The notes beneath the pieces were generated by a model. The model was not told where the DNA came from. It did not search any database and saw only the letters and a list, made by a program, of their open reading frames with translations. A DNA stretch of 49,511 nucleotides from DATEEW01 sp035273665 (GTDB lineage: Bacteria; Pseudomonadota; Gammaproteobacteria; Burkholderiales; SG8-39): NCBI GenBank assembly GCA_035273665.1, contig DATEOW010000019.1, positions 1 to 49,511 of the forward strand, written 5' to 3'. The translations under genes were made by a program, and so were the position numbers. This document shows, piece after piece, positions 7,744-16,594 of the stretch. Position 1 is the stretch's first letter, and each line of letters opens with the position of its first letter.

Positions 7744-9666
7744 ATGGGCGTTATTGAATCGTATGCTTCCAACTATGCGCGCACGCGCGACGCTGAAATG
7801 TCCTTGGCGGAATATCTCGAGCTGTGCAAGAAAGATCGCATGGCTTATGCCACCGCAGCAGAACGAATGCTGCACGCCATCGGCGAACCGGAAATCGTCG
7901 ATACCCGCACGGATCCTCGCCTCTCGCGCATTTTTTCCAATCGGATCATCCGACGTTACCCGGCGTTCAAGGAGTTTTACGGCCTTGAAGATGTCGTGGC
8001 ACAAATCGTCGCCTTCTTCCGTCATGCTGCACAGGGATTGGAAGAACGCAAACAAGTACTCTATCTACTCGGCCCGGTCGGCGGAGGAAAATCGTCTCTC
8101 GCCGAACGACTCAAGCTGCTCATGGAAACCTGCCCGATCTATGCACTCAAGGGCTCGCCGGTCAACGAGTCGCCGCTCGGGTTGTTCAACCCCGATCGCG
8201 ATAGTGACATGCTGGAGACGGAATACGGCATTGCGAGACGATACCTGCACGGCATCATGTCGCCCTGGGCGGTTAAGCGCTTGCAGGAATTTGAAGGGGA
8301 TATCTCTAAGTTCCGCGTGGTAAGGGTGCAGCCTTCTGTCCTTCGCCAAATCGCAATCAGCAAAACCGAACCGGGAGACGAGAACAACCAAGACATTTCT
8401 TCCCTGGTCGGTAAGGTCGATATCCGCAAACTGGAGCATTTCGCGCAAGACGATCCCGACGCATATAGTTTTTCCGGTGGTTTATGTCTGTCCAATCAGG
8501 GCCTGCTTGAATTCGTCGAGATGTTCAAGGCGCCCATCAAGATGTTGCACCCCTTATTGACCGCGACGCAGGAGGGCAATTTCAAGGGCACCGAAGGTTT
8601 TGGGGCGATTCCATTTCAGGGCGTGATCCTCGCGCACTCCAACGAGTCGGAGTGGCAAAGCTTCCGCAACAACAAGCACAACGAGGCTTTCCTCGATCGC
8701 GTGTATATCGTCAAGGTGCCGTATTGCCTACAAGTTACCGACGAAGTACATATCTACAAAAAGCTTCTACGTTCAAGTTCCCTCGCCGCTGCGCCCTGCG
8801 CGCCGCATACCTTGGAAATGATGGCGCAGTTCTCGATTCTTACCCGCTTGAAGGAACCCGAGAACTCAAGTCTCTATTCCAAGATGCGTATCTACGACGG
8901 CGAAAACCTCAAAGATATCGACCCGAACGCCAAGACCTTCCAGGAGTATCGCGATTACGCGGGCATCGACGAAGGCATGACGGGTACGAGCACCCGTTTC
9001 GCTTATAAAGTGCTGTCTTCGGTATTTAACTACGACCAAACGGAGATCGCGGCCAATCCGGTTCATTTGATGTATGTCCTTGAGCAACGCATTCTTCGCG
9101 AAGATTTACCAGAGGAAGTGAAGCGCCGGCAACTCTCCTTCATCAAGGAATTTCTCGCCCCGCGATACGCGGAATTTATCGGCAAGGAAATCCAGACCGC
9201 TTACCTGGAGTCGTATTCCGAATACGGACAGAATATTTTCGACCGCTACGTGACCTTTGCGGACTACTGGATACAAGACGAAGACTATCGCGATCCGGAA
9301 ACCGGCGAATCATTCGACCGCGCGACGTTGAACGCGGAGTTGGAAAAAATAGAGAAGCCCGCCGGAATCGCGAATCCGAAAGATTTTCGCAATGAGATCG
9401 TCAATTTTGTGCTGCGTGCCCGAGCGCAAGGCGGTGGAAAAAATCCTTCTTGGACGAGTTATGAGAAATTGCGTGAAGTCATCGAGCGCAAAATGTTCTC
9501 CAACACCGAAGAGTTGTTGCCCGTGATCTCTTTCAGTACCAAAGCGTCGAATGAAGATCGGCGCAAGCATGAGAACTTCGTCGAACGAATGGTGCAAAAA
9601 GGCTACACGGAAAAGCAGGTACGCCTGCTCTGCGAATGGTATTTGCGCGTGCGAAAATCGGCTTGA
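7744..9666 (+). CDS. prkA: PrkA (YeaG) family serine protein kinase
   Basis: This 640-residue protein is close in length to E. coli YeaG. The N-terminal AAA-type domain carries Walker A GPVGGGKSS at 110-118; the C-terminal part is the PrkA kinase-like domain. The sequence matches YeaG-type motifs throughout, such as KGSPVNESPLGLF, FSGGLCLSNQGLLEF, PFQGVILAHSNESEW and FLDRVYIVKVPYCL. Family members are cytoplasmic kinases linked to nitrogen starvation and stationary-phase stress; substrates are poorly known. The start at 7744 is chosen because AAGGAG lies 7 nt upstream; a GTG at 7711 would be upstream of that site. It is first in an operon with yeaH (20-nt gap) and spoVR. Confidence 0.95.
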   Translation: MGVIESYASNYARTRDAEMSLAEYLELCKKDRMAYATAAERMLHAIGEPEIVDTRTDPRLSRIFSNRIIRRYPAFKEFYGLEDVVAQIVAFFRHAAQGLEERKQVLYLLGPVGGGKSSLAERLKLLMETCPIYALKGSPVNESPLGLFNPDRDSDMLETEYGIARRYLHGIMSPWAVKRLQEFEGDISKFRVVRVQPSVLRQIAISKTEPGDENNQDISSLVGKVDIRKLEHFAQDDPDAYSFSGGLCLSNQGLLEFVEMFKAPIKMLHPLLTATQEGNFKGTEGFGAIPFQGVILAHSNESEWQSFRNNKHNEAFLDRVYIVKVPYCLQVTDEVHIYKKLLRSSSLAAAPCAPHTLEMMAQFSILTRLKEPENSSLYSKMRIYDGENLKDIDPNAKTFQEYRDYAGIDEGMTGTSTRFAYKVLSSVFNYDQTEIAANPVHLMYVLEQRILREDLPEEVKRRQLSFIKEFLAPRYAEFIGKEIQTAYLESYSEYGQNIFDRYVTFADYWIQDEDYRDPETGESFDRATLNAELEKIEKPAGIANPKDFRNEIVNFVLRARAQGGGKNPSWTSYEKLREVIERKMFSNTEELLPVISFSTKASNEDRRKHENFVERMVQKGYTEKQVRLLCEWYLRVRKSA

Positions 9667-9686
9667 GGTAAAGCGGCCAGCGTTGT

Positions 9687-10862
9687 ATGTCTACATTCAT
9701 CGACCGGAGGCTCAACGATCGCCGCAAAGGCGCGGTGAACCGGCAACGTTTTATTCAACGGTATAAAGATCATTTGCGCCGCGCCGTCGGGGACATCGTT
9801 TCAAAACGATCGATTCGCGATCTCGAAGGCGGCGGTCAAGTCAAAATTCCGATTAAGGATATTTCGGAACCGTCTTTCCGGCACGGAGCGGGTGGTGACC
9901 GCGAAATCGTGCACCCAGGCAATCGTAGTTTTTCGCCTGGCGATCGCTTGCCGCGTCCCGAGGATCAGCAAGGGCAAGGGTCCGGCAGCGGCGCGGGCGA
10001 AGGGGAAGCGATGGACAATTTCTCCTTCAGTTTGTCGCGCGAAGAGTTCATGCAACTGTTTTTGGACGATCTGGAGCTGCCCCGCCTTGAACGCAACGTC
10101 TTCGGTTCGATCAAAGACCGCCGCAACCAGAATGCGGGCTTTACCCGCAGCGGCTCACCGCGAAATTTGCATATCGTTCGCTCGCTGAAACAATCTCTCG
10201 CCCGCCGTATTGCGACGCGCGGCATGGTGCTTGATAAAAACGCGCCGCCGAAACGCAGTCCCTTCATCGACGAAATCGACCTGCGCTATCGTCATCGGAT
10301 CAAGATTCCACAACCGATCAGTCAGGCAGTGATGTTTTGCCTCATGGACGTGTCCGGCTCCATGACGGACGACAAAAAAGATCTCGCGAAGCGCTTCTAT
10401 TCGTTGCTTTACCTTTTCCTCACACGCAAGTATGAGAAAGTGGATATCGTCTTTGTTCGGCACACGGACGACGCTTCCGAGGTGACAGAGGAAGAATTCT
10501 TTCATGGCAACTACAGCGGCGGCACTGTGGTGCTTTCAGCACTGGAGCTGATGAAGGAAATCGTCGATGAGCGCTATCCGTCGGCGGCGTGGAATATCTA
10601 CGGCGCACAAGCTTCGGACGGCGACGCCTTTGGCGCGGACCCCGAAAAAAGCCGGGGCTATCTCGAAAAAGAGCTTCTTCCACTGACTCGATATTTTGCC
10701 TATATCGATATTCCCACTGAAGGTCTGGAACAAACCAGTACTTTATGGACGGCCTATGAACGTGTCGCTTTGCCGCACTTCGCGATGAAGCGCGTGTCGA
10801 ACCGAGCCGACATTTACCCGGTTTTCCGCGAGCTATTTCGCAAAGAAGCGACGAAGACCTGA
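9687..10862 (+). CDS. yeaH: YeaH/DUF444 family vWA-domain protein
   Basis: This 391-residue cytoplasmic protein is the usual partner of PrkA. The N-terminus is basic (FIDRRLNDRRKGAVNRQRF) and is followed by a Gly/Ser-rich linker (about 93-108). The C-terminal half is a von Willebrand A domain with a MIDAS DVSGSM at 221-226. In E. coli yeaG and yeaH are co-transcribed and both act in nitrogen-starvation survival; a scaffolding or activation role for YeaH is suspected, not proven. The protein is somewhat shorter than the enteric form. The ribosome binding site is weak (GAGG is far from the ATG), which suggests translational coupling to prkA. spoVR begins 7 nt after its stop. Confidence 0.94.
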   Translation: MSTFIDRRLNDRRKGAVNRQRFIQRYKDHLRRAVGDIVSKRSIRDLEGGGQVKIPIKDISEPSFRHGAGGDREIVHPGNRSFSPGDRLPRPEDQQGQGSGSGAGEGEAMDNFSFSLSREEFMQLFLDDLELPRLERNVFGSIKDRRNQNAGFTRSGSPRNLHIVRSLKQSLARRIATRGMVLDKNAPPKRSPFIDEIDLRYRHRIKIPQPISQAVMFCLMDVSGSMTDDKKDLAKRFYSLLYLFLTRKYEKVDIVFVRHTDDASEVTEEEFFHGNYSGGTVVLSALELMKEIVDERYPSAAWNIYGAQASDGDAFGADPEKSRGYLEKELLPLTRYFAYIDIPTEGLEQTSTLWTAYERVALPHFAMKRVSNRADIYPVFRELFRKEATKT

Positions 10863-10869
10863 GGCGCCA

Positions 10870-12372
10870 ATGACCAAAACGATTTCCATGGGCGGCGATT
10901 GGAACTTCGAACTGCTGGAACAGTATGACCGGACTATCGGTGCCATCGCACGCGATGAGTACAAACTCGACTGTTATCCGAACCAAATCGAAGTGATTAG
11001 CTCGGAGCAGATGCTGGATGCCTATGCATCGACGGGTATGCCGATTGGCTATCATCACTGGAGTTACGGCAAGGAATATCTGCGCCATGAGCAAGCGTAT
11101 CGCACCGGCTCTCGCGGCCTCGCTTATGAGTTGGTGATCAATTCCAATCCCTGCATCGCTTATTTGATGGAGGACAACACCATGACGCTGCAGGCGCTTG
11201 TCATTGCGCACGCCTGCTACGGTCACAACTCCTTCTTCAAGGGCAATTATCTTTTCCGACAATGGACGAACGCCGACTCGATCATCGACTATTTGGTCTT
11301 CGCCAAAAATTTCATCATGCAATGCGAGGAATTGCATGGTGTGGATGCGGTTGAAAGCTTGCTCGACGCCTGTCACGCCCTTCAAGATTATGGCGTAGAC
11401 CGATATCACCACCCGCGGCCGCTGTCTGCAGAAGAAGAAGCGGCGCGCATGCGCGAGCGAGAAGCGCATGCTTGGCGCCAATATGACGATATTTGGCGGA
11501 CCCTCCCGGCGCGCAATATCGGCAACAGCGAGCGCGGCAAGGCTAATTTCCCCCCGGAACCGCAGGAGAATCTGCTCTACTTCGTCGAGAAGTTTTCTCC
11601 GCGCATGGAACCTTGGGAGCGGGAGATCGTACGCATCGTGCGCAAGCTCGCGCAATATTTCTATCCGCAAAGCCAGACGAAGTTGATGAACGAAGGTTGG
11701 GCGACATTCTGGCATTACACATTGACCAATCGTCTTTTCGAGCTGGGCCATGTCGATGACGGGTTCATGCTTGAGTTCCTCCATCATCACACCAATGTGA
11801 TCACGCAGCGTGGTTTCGACGAACGCGGCTATGGCGGCATCAACGTTTATGCTTTGGGATTCGCGATGATGCGGGATATCCAACGTATCTGCGAAAAACC
11901 GGAAGCGGAGGACCGGCACTGGTTTCCGGATATCGCGGGACGCGATTGGAAAACGGTGCTCGACTTTGCGATGCGCAACTACAAGGATGAGTCGTTTATT
12001 GCGCAGTTTCTTTCACCGCGCTTGATTCGGGAATTCCGCCTGTTTGCGATTGCCGATCGCGAGGACGAATCCTATTATGAGGTCGATAGTATCCATAACG
12101 ACCAAGGCTACAAGCGCGTGCGCAAGTTGCTTGCCGGCCAATATAACCGCGATCATTTGCTGCCCGACATTCAAATCACCAGATTCGATCGCGACGGCGA
12201 CCGTTCGCTCACAGTCTGTCATCGCCAGCACCGCAATCGTCCATTGAATGAGGATTGCGACAAGGTGATGCGCTATCTCGCGCGCTTATGGGGGTTTTCG
12301 GTCCGCATGGATACTCTCAGCCCCGAAGGCAAAGAGATCGACAGCGAAGAGTTCGTACCGGAGTATCGCTAG
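10870..12372 (+). CDS. spoVR: SpoVR family protein (YcgB-like)
   Basis: This 500-residue protein matches the SpoVR family: DWNFELLEQYD at the start, QMLDAYASTGMPIGYHHWSYGK, MEDNTMTLQALVIAHACYGHNSFF, and LMNEGWATFWHYT. The paired His/Glu/Asn motifs suggest a metal site, but no activity is established. The name comes from a B. subtilis spore-cortex gene; in proteobacteria it accompanies prkA and yeaH and is a stress gene, not a sporulation gene. It is third in the operon. A 499-residue open frame runs antisense to it but has no family signal and is rejected. A tautomerase gene follows 53 nt downstream on the same strand. Confidence 0.95.
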   Translation: MTKTISMGGDWNFELLEQYDRTIGAIARDEYKLDCYPNQIEVISSEQMLDAYASTGMPIGYHHWSYGKEYLRHEQAYRTGSRGLAYELVINSNPCIAYLMEDNTMTLQALVIAHACYGHNSFFKGNYLFRQWTNADSIIDYLVFAKNFIMQCEELHGVDAVESLLDACHALQDYGVDRYHHPRPLSAEEEAARMREREAHAWRQYDDIWRTLPARNIGNSERGKANFPPEPQENLLYFVEKFSPRMEPWEREIVRIVRKLAQYFYPQSQTKLMNEGWATFWHYTLTNRLFELGHVDDGFMLEFLHHHTNVITQRGFDERGYGGINVYALGFAMMRDIQRICEKPEAEDRHWFPDIAGRDWKTVLDFAMRNYKDESFIAQFLSPRLIREFRLFAIADREDESYYEVDSIHNDQGYKRVRKLLAGQYNRDHLLPDIQITRFDRDGDRSLTVCHRQHRNRPLNEDCDKVMRYLARLWGFSVRMDTLSPEGKEIDSEEFVPEYR

Positions 12373-12425
12373 ACTCTATTATCATTGCGGCCGATGCCAC
12401 TTGTGGCGACGAACTGGAGAAAACC

Positions 12426-12611
12426 ATGCCCCTGATCAGAGTCGAAATGTTCCCCGGCCGTACCCTTGAACAAAAGCGCGAATTCGCTATTGCCATCACC
12501 CGAGAAGCCACTCAAATCCTCAAATGCGAACCCGGCGCGGTCGACGTGATCTTCAGTGAGATACAAAAAGATGATTGGGCCACGGGCGGCAAGCTCTGGA
12601 GTGAAGCCTGA
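12426..12611 (+). CDS. 4-oxalocrotonate tautomerase family protein
   Basis: The 61-residue product begins MPLIRVEMFPGRT, so removal of Met exposes the N-terminal Pro that acts as general base in this superfamily. Arg at position 12 and the length are typical for the 4-OT fold, which works as a hexamer. The C-terminus DDWATGGKLWSE resembles the DmpI/YwhB group rather than a degradation-pathway enzyme, and no aromatic-degradation genes are present, so the substrate is unknown. GGAG lies 7 nt before the ATG. A longer open frame back to 12255 overlaps spoVR and is not supported. It may be transcribed with the stress operon. Confidence 0.88.
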   Translation: MPLIRVEMFPGRTLEQKREFAIAITREATQILKCEPGAVDVIFSEIQKDDWATGGKLWSEA

Positions 12612-12676
12612 TTAGCTTTTGGTCCTAAACAAGAGGAAAATGGCGGGCTGCCCCGAAGGGCCGTTGGAGAAGCGGA

Positions 12677-13225
12677 ATGCGAACTGAAGTTCACGTGCAC
12701 GGTGCGGTACCCATGCGACATGGCGTCACACAGGCGCAGGTCGAAGCCGCGCTGAAGCCGTGGTTGGATTACATCGACGAAGATTCGCTGGCCGATGCTC
12801 GCAGCGCATATGAAGACGAGCCCGGTATCGTGTTTGACGCGAAGCAGCGCCTATTGGAAATGTGCTGGACAGGCGATGTAGGACGCAACTTCCGCGAACA
12901 CATCGAAAACGCCTTGCAGGCGCTCAACCCCTATACCGAACGCGCGGCTGAAATCGAGGTGACCTACTACCACGAGGATGGTCAAGATGAGTATGGCGTG
13001 GTCTTCGTTGGCCCCACCTCCGAAGCGATTCATGAAGCGCAGCGCTTGGCGATGGTAGAAGACGTCACCCAACTGCTAGGCCGTCATTTCGGCGAAGGGG
13101 AAATCGGCGAAGTGATTGCGGTGGTGAACCAGCTTTTTACCCGCGTAACCCCTGGCACGAGAAAAGAGATTACGCCCACCATTCAACCGACGCTTACACC
13201 GGCCAGCAGACGACGCTTGCATTAA
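12677..13225 (+). CDS. Uncharacterised conserved-looking protein, possibly DUF6806
   Basis: This is a 182-residue soluble acidic protein. The first third has VHVHGAVPMRHGVT and ALKPWLDYIDEDSL; the middle has PGIVFDAKQRLLEMCWTGDVG, and EVTYYHEDGQDEYGVVFVGP suggests an alpha/beta fold. The last 20 residues are basic and Thr/Pro-rich. It resembles a betaproteobacterial protein that I recall being labelled DUF6806, but I cannot confirm this. There is no signal peptide, membrane span or catalytic motif. GGAGAAGCG lies about 5 nt before the ATG. It follows the tautomerase gene by 65 nt and its stop overlaps the stop of the convergent FTR1 gene by 3-4 nt, so antisense interference is possible. Confidence 0.7.
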   Translation: MRTEVHVHGAVPMRHGVTQAQVEAALKPWLDYIDEDSLADARSAYEDEPGIVFDAKQRLLEMCWTGDVGRNFREHIENALQALNPYTERAAEIEVTYYHEDGQDEYGVVFVGPTSEAIHEAQRLAMVEDVTQLLGRHFGEGEIGEVIAVVNQLFTRVTPGTRKEITPTIQPTLTPASRRRLH

Positions 13226-15141
13226 CTTCGCTGAGCCGCTTTACCCGTTTTACAGTAGGTCCACGTAAAACCGAGTGCAATAACGAGGACGAGAGCTGCC
13301 TGGGCTGCCAGACTTTGAATGGTTGGGTACACCCCTAGCGCACCGATCCGCGGAAAATCGACCACATCGATGGCGATCCGCCCCGCTTCCTGTAACGCTG
13401 CGATGCCTTTGCCCACGAAGACAACAGCCAACACGGCCATCAATACCGAACTGACGCCGAAGAAAACGCCCAAAGGCAAACGAACGCCATAGCGGAAGAT
13501 GGCCCAAGAAATCAGGAAGAGCGCCACGGCAGCGGCAACAAAACCACCGATCACCGCCCCGCCACCCCCGTTGCCGGCCTGCGTCCACAACGCCTGATAA
13601 AAAAGCACGACTTCAAAAATTTCGCGGTAGACGGCCAGGAAGGAGAGCATGGCAAGCGCCCACACGGTCCCTCGCGACAACGCACCCTGCAGCTTCTCCC
13701 GCACATATCGCTGCCATGCCTGCGCATAAGCTTTGCTGTGCATCCAGAAGCCGACGTAGAGCAACACCGCAGCTGCAATGAGCGCCGTAATGCCTTCGGT
13801 CAACTCCCGCCCGGCACCGCTGATTGAAACGACATAGGTCGCCGCGAACCAGGTCCCGATTCCGAGTATGAGCGCACCGATCCAGCCTGCATGAACATAG
13901 CGCAAGGCGTCCCGACGCTCCGCCTTGATTAAAAAGGCGATCACCGCAGCCAAGACGAGAATCGCCTCGAGTCCTTCACGCAAGAGGATGACAAAAGAAG
14001 ATAGGGCGGCGGCGCTCGGCGACAAACCGGCGTCGCCTAACAGCGCGTCCGCACGATCTAGCAGCGCCTCGATCGCACGCGCTTGTTCACGTATATCGTT
14101 CACCCCGGCATCATTTCGCATGGAGGAGCGCAAACGCACCATCGCCTCCTCCACTTCTATGCGCAAATCGGCGTCTGCTGCGTCGATCGCCGCTTCGGCA
14201 AGTTCGAAACCTTCCAGATAAGAAGATACGGCGAGGCGTTGTGCAAGTTCACGATTGCCCTGCGCATACGCGTCCACGCTTTCTGCGAGTAGTTTTTTGC
14301 TGGTTTGGAGCGGCGACCCCATTTCACTTTGCACTGCCTCGGGATGTGCAATGAGATAGGAGTAGATTGCGGCCGTCTCGACGCCGCCGCGAGCGGCGCT
14401 ATCGTTGTAAGTCGCTGTTGTAATCTCGCGCAAACTCCCGAAGACATTGCGTCCAGCGCCTTGTTTCCATTTCTCCAGACCTAGGGCGATCTCAGCATCG
14501 TTCCGCCCAATGTTTGCAACATAAAAGGCGAGCGCCCAGCGCTGCGCTTCAGTCATTGCGGCGTAAGAGGCCATTGAGGTGCCGTCAACGCCTAAAGTAA
14601 TGGTGTTATATAAACCGTACACGCTCCGCTGCCGCATGCGTTCGGTATCACGGAAGTTTGCCGGAGGGGGATCCATTCCCGCGGCCGCAGCGCCGTCGCC
14701 CTTACCGTCCACACCATGACATCCCGCGCAAAGACTTGCATAAGTGCTCGAAGCCGCCTGTATATCGGGTGCGCGTTTTGGTGCAACGATGACCGCGTAG
14801 GCTTCAATGAGGGCACGCCGTAAGGCTGTCGCTTGCTGCGCGACCTCTGCAGGCGTCGCCTTGACTTCGACGGCATCGACAAGCGTCTTCGCGCGCTTTA
14901 CCAGATCGCTCTGTTCGGGTGTCGCAGGTAGTGCTTGCAGTTGAACGAGTATTTGCGCGGCGAAATCACGCATCTCCTTGTATTCGCCCTCATCGATCAC
15001 CTTCGCTTGCGCTACCGCTCCGGCGTAATCGACCGCCATGTAATCGAGCATGTGCACAATCGGCTCCGCCGGCGCTGCGGCGTGGAGCGGAAACGCGGAT
15101 AGGAGACCCAGCCCAATGAGCCAGAGGACGCTGCGAATCAT
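13222..15141 (-). CDS. Cytochrome c-FTR1 fusion iron permease
   Basis: This 639-residue protein has a signal peptide (cleaved near AAA, residue 23). A periplasmic region with one c-type heme motif CAGCH (138-142) follows, with a probable Met ligand in GTSM (190), then a helical periplasmic linker. From about 382 there is a seven-helix FTR1 permease. Both FTR1 iron-binding motifs are present: REGLE (388-392) and REIFE (506-510). FTR1 permeases move ferric iron after oxidation; here a fused cytochrome could take electrons from Fe(II), replacing a separate multicopper oxidase (inference). A Fur-box-like site covers its promoter. Its stop overlaps the stop of the 182-aa gene. No EfeO/EfeB partners are nearby. 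Confidence 0.9.
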   Translation of the reverse strand: MIRSVLWLIGLGLLSAFPLHAAAPAEPIVHMLDYMAVDYAGAVAQAKVIDEGEYKEMRDFAAQILVQLQALPATPEQSDLVKRAKTLVDAVEVKATPAEVAQQATALRRALIEAYAVIVAPKRAPDIQAASSTYASLCAGCHGVDGKGDGAAAAGMDPPPANFRDTERMRQRSVYGLYNTITLGVDGTSMASYAAMTEAQRWALAFYVANIGRNDAEIALGLEKWKQGAGRNVFGSLREITTATYNDSAARGGVETAAIYSYLIAHPEAVQSEMGSPLQTSKKLLAESVDAYAQGNRELAQRLAVSSYLEGFELAEAAIDAADADLRIEVEEAMVRLRSSMRNDAGVNDIREQARAIEALLDRADALLGDAGLSPSAAALSSFVILLREGLEAILVLAAVIAFLIKAERRDALRYVHAGWIGALILGIGTWFAATYVVSISGAGRELTEGITALIAAAVLLYVGFWMHSKAYAQAWQRYVREKLQGALSRGTVWALAMLSFLAVYREIFEVVLFYQALWTQAGNGGGGAVIGGFVAAAVALFLISWAIFRYGVRLPLGVFFGVSSVLMAVLAVVFVGKGIAALQEAGRIAIDVVDFPRIGALGVYPTIQSLAAQAALVLVIALGFTWTYCKTGKAAQRS

Positions 15142-15169
15142 TGTTTCTCAATCGAATAAGCGGGCTCCG

Positions 15170-15190
15170 ATTATAATGAGAAACGTTATC
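15170..15190 (-). promoter_or_regulatory. Fur box overlapping the -10 of the FTR1 gene
   Basis: On the minus strand, GATAACGTTTCTCATTATA (15172-15190) matches 14 of 19 positions of the classical Fur consensus GATAATGATAATCATTATC. Its 3' half includes a perfect -10 TATAAT (15170-15175). The -35 region is poor, and the position is about 30-50 bp before the FTR1 ATG. A bound Fur-Fe dimer would block RNA polymerase. Confidence 0.75.
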
Positions 15191-15202
15191 ATTTGCATGC
15201 GA

Positions 15203-16591
15203 TTAAGGGAGGGCCTGATTCGTCTGCCACCCGCCCCCAAGCGCCTTGTACATGCCGACCGATGCTTGTAAGCGACTCAATTGCAACTGCGCGACCGTAT
15301 CTTCCGCCGAGAAGAAGCTGCGTTGGGCATCGAGAACGGATAACAAATCATCCGCGCCTTCGCGATATCGAACCTCCGCGAGACGAAGCGCGCGGCGTGC
15401 TTGTTCGCGCGCCTCGATTTGTAGGCGCTGTTGTTCCGCGCTGCGATCGCTCGCGACCAGCGCATCTTCCACATCTGCCAACGCAGCGAGAATCGCTCTA
15501 CGATAGTTTTCCACCAACTCCCGTTCGCGAGAGCCGGCAATATCGACCTGCGCGCGCAATCTACCGCCGTCGAAGATCGTTTGCAGTACAGATGCGGCAA
15601 TTGCATAAGTGGCGGTATGTGGCGAAGCGAGTGAAACAAAGCGATCTGCACCAACACCTATCGATGCGCTCAGTTGAACGCTAGGTAACAACGCGGCGCG
15701 CGCAGCGGCCAAATTGGCATTTGCTGCGATAAGCTGTGCTTCGGCCGCCGCGAGATCCGGACGGCGAACAAGTAACTCGGCAGGCAGCCCCGGTGCGACA
15801 CTGGGTATCGACAAGGTCTCCACATTCAGGCCCTTGACGTCGAAAGTCTCGGGTGGGCGGCCGACGAGAATCGCCAACGCGTGCAAAGTTTGCCGTTCCT
15901 GTAGTTCAAGCGCCGGAATGGCGGCACGCTGTTCAAGCACAGCCGTCTGTTGGCGTGCGACGTCGAGTGCGGATACGACCCCATTGCGGTTTCGAATTTC
16001 CACAATATTAAAGACACGTTCGGCGATTTCCAGATTCGCCCGCGCGACCTGGAGGCGGCCCCGCAAAGACAACACCTGGAAATACGCATTCGCGACCCCC
16101 GCGGTCAAGGTCAGTCGGATATTCTCTCGGTCATAGTCGGTTGCACTTAGCAAGGCCCGCGCGCTACGGCGATCCGCCGCATTCAAGCCCCAGAGATCCA
16201 ACTCATAACTCGCATCCAAATCAACGCCTGTGCTATCGCTCCGAGAACTGTTGCCGTCCGTATCACTGCCACGCCGAGACGTGCCTGCGCCCGCGCTCAC
16301 GAAGGGAAACAACGAAGCGTTAGCAATCCTCGTCTGTGCTTCGGCTTGGCGCACACGCTCCCCTGCAATAGCGATATCGGGGTTTTCCCGCAAAGCAGTG
16401 TCGACCAATGCAGCGAGCTCTTGTGAGCCAAAAGCATTCCACCAGTCGATCGTCAATGCAGCGCTCGTCGGCAATGTGTTTTCTTTGTACGCTGCAGGCA
16501 TTTCGATGGCCGGTTTCAGCACTTCGCTCGTGGTCGCACAAGCACTCAAAAAAACGGCAAACCCAATCAATATCGCTTTGGTGTACGTCAT
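15203..16591 (-). CDS. Outer-membrane efflux lipoprotein, NodT/OprM (TolC-like) family
   Basis: This is a 462-residue RND/ABC-type outer-membrane factor. It has a lipoprotein leader with lipobox LSAC (Cys18), then two OEP repeats. Typical motifs are WWNAFGSQELAALVDTAL, ASYELDLWG, LVRRPDLAAAEAQLIAANANLAAA and FDGGRLRAQVD. It would form the trimeric channel for the adjacent MacA-MacB pump. It is the last gene of the operon: its start is 3 nt after the macB stop. After its stop (15203) comes the Fur-controlled promoter of FTR1 on the same strand, so some readthrough into FTR1 is possible because no terminator is visible. Confidence 0.92.
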   Translation of the reverse strand: MTYTKAILIGFAVFLSACATTSEVLKPAIEMPAAYKENTLPTSAALTIDWWNAFGSQELAALVDTALRENPDIAIAGERVRQAEAQTRIANASLFPFVSAGAGTSRRGSDTDGNSSRSDSTGVDLDASYELDLWGLNAADRRSARALLSATDYDRENIRLTLTAGVANAYFQVLSLRGRLQVARANLEIAERVFNIVEIRNRNGVVSALDVARQQTAVLEQRAAIPALELQERQTLHALAILVGRPPETFDVKGLNVETLSIPSVAPGLPAELLVRRPDLAAAEAQLIAANANLAAARAALLPSVQLSASIGVGADRFVSLASPHTATYAIAASVLQTIFDGGRLRAQVDIAGSRERELVENYRRAILAALADVEDALVASDRSAEQQRLQIEAREQARRALRLAEVRYREGADDLLSVLDAQRSFFSAEDTVAQLQLSRLQASVGMYKALGGGWQTNQALP

Positions 16592-16594
16592 GTG

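Noticed and set aside
10420..11919. 499-codon open frame on the minus strand, antisense to yeaH/spoVR
   Set aside because: It mirrors the codon pattern of clearly conserved genes, has no domain or ribosome binding site, and spoVR is a strong family match on the other strand.
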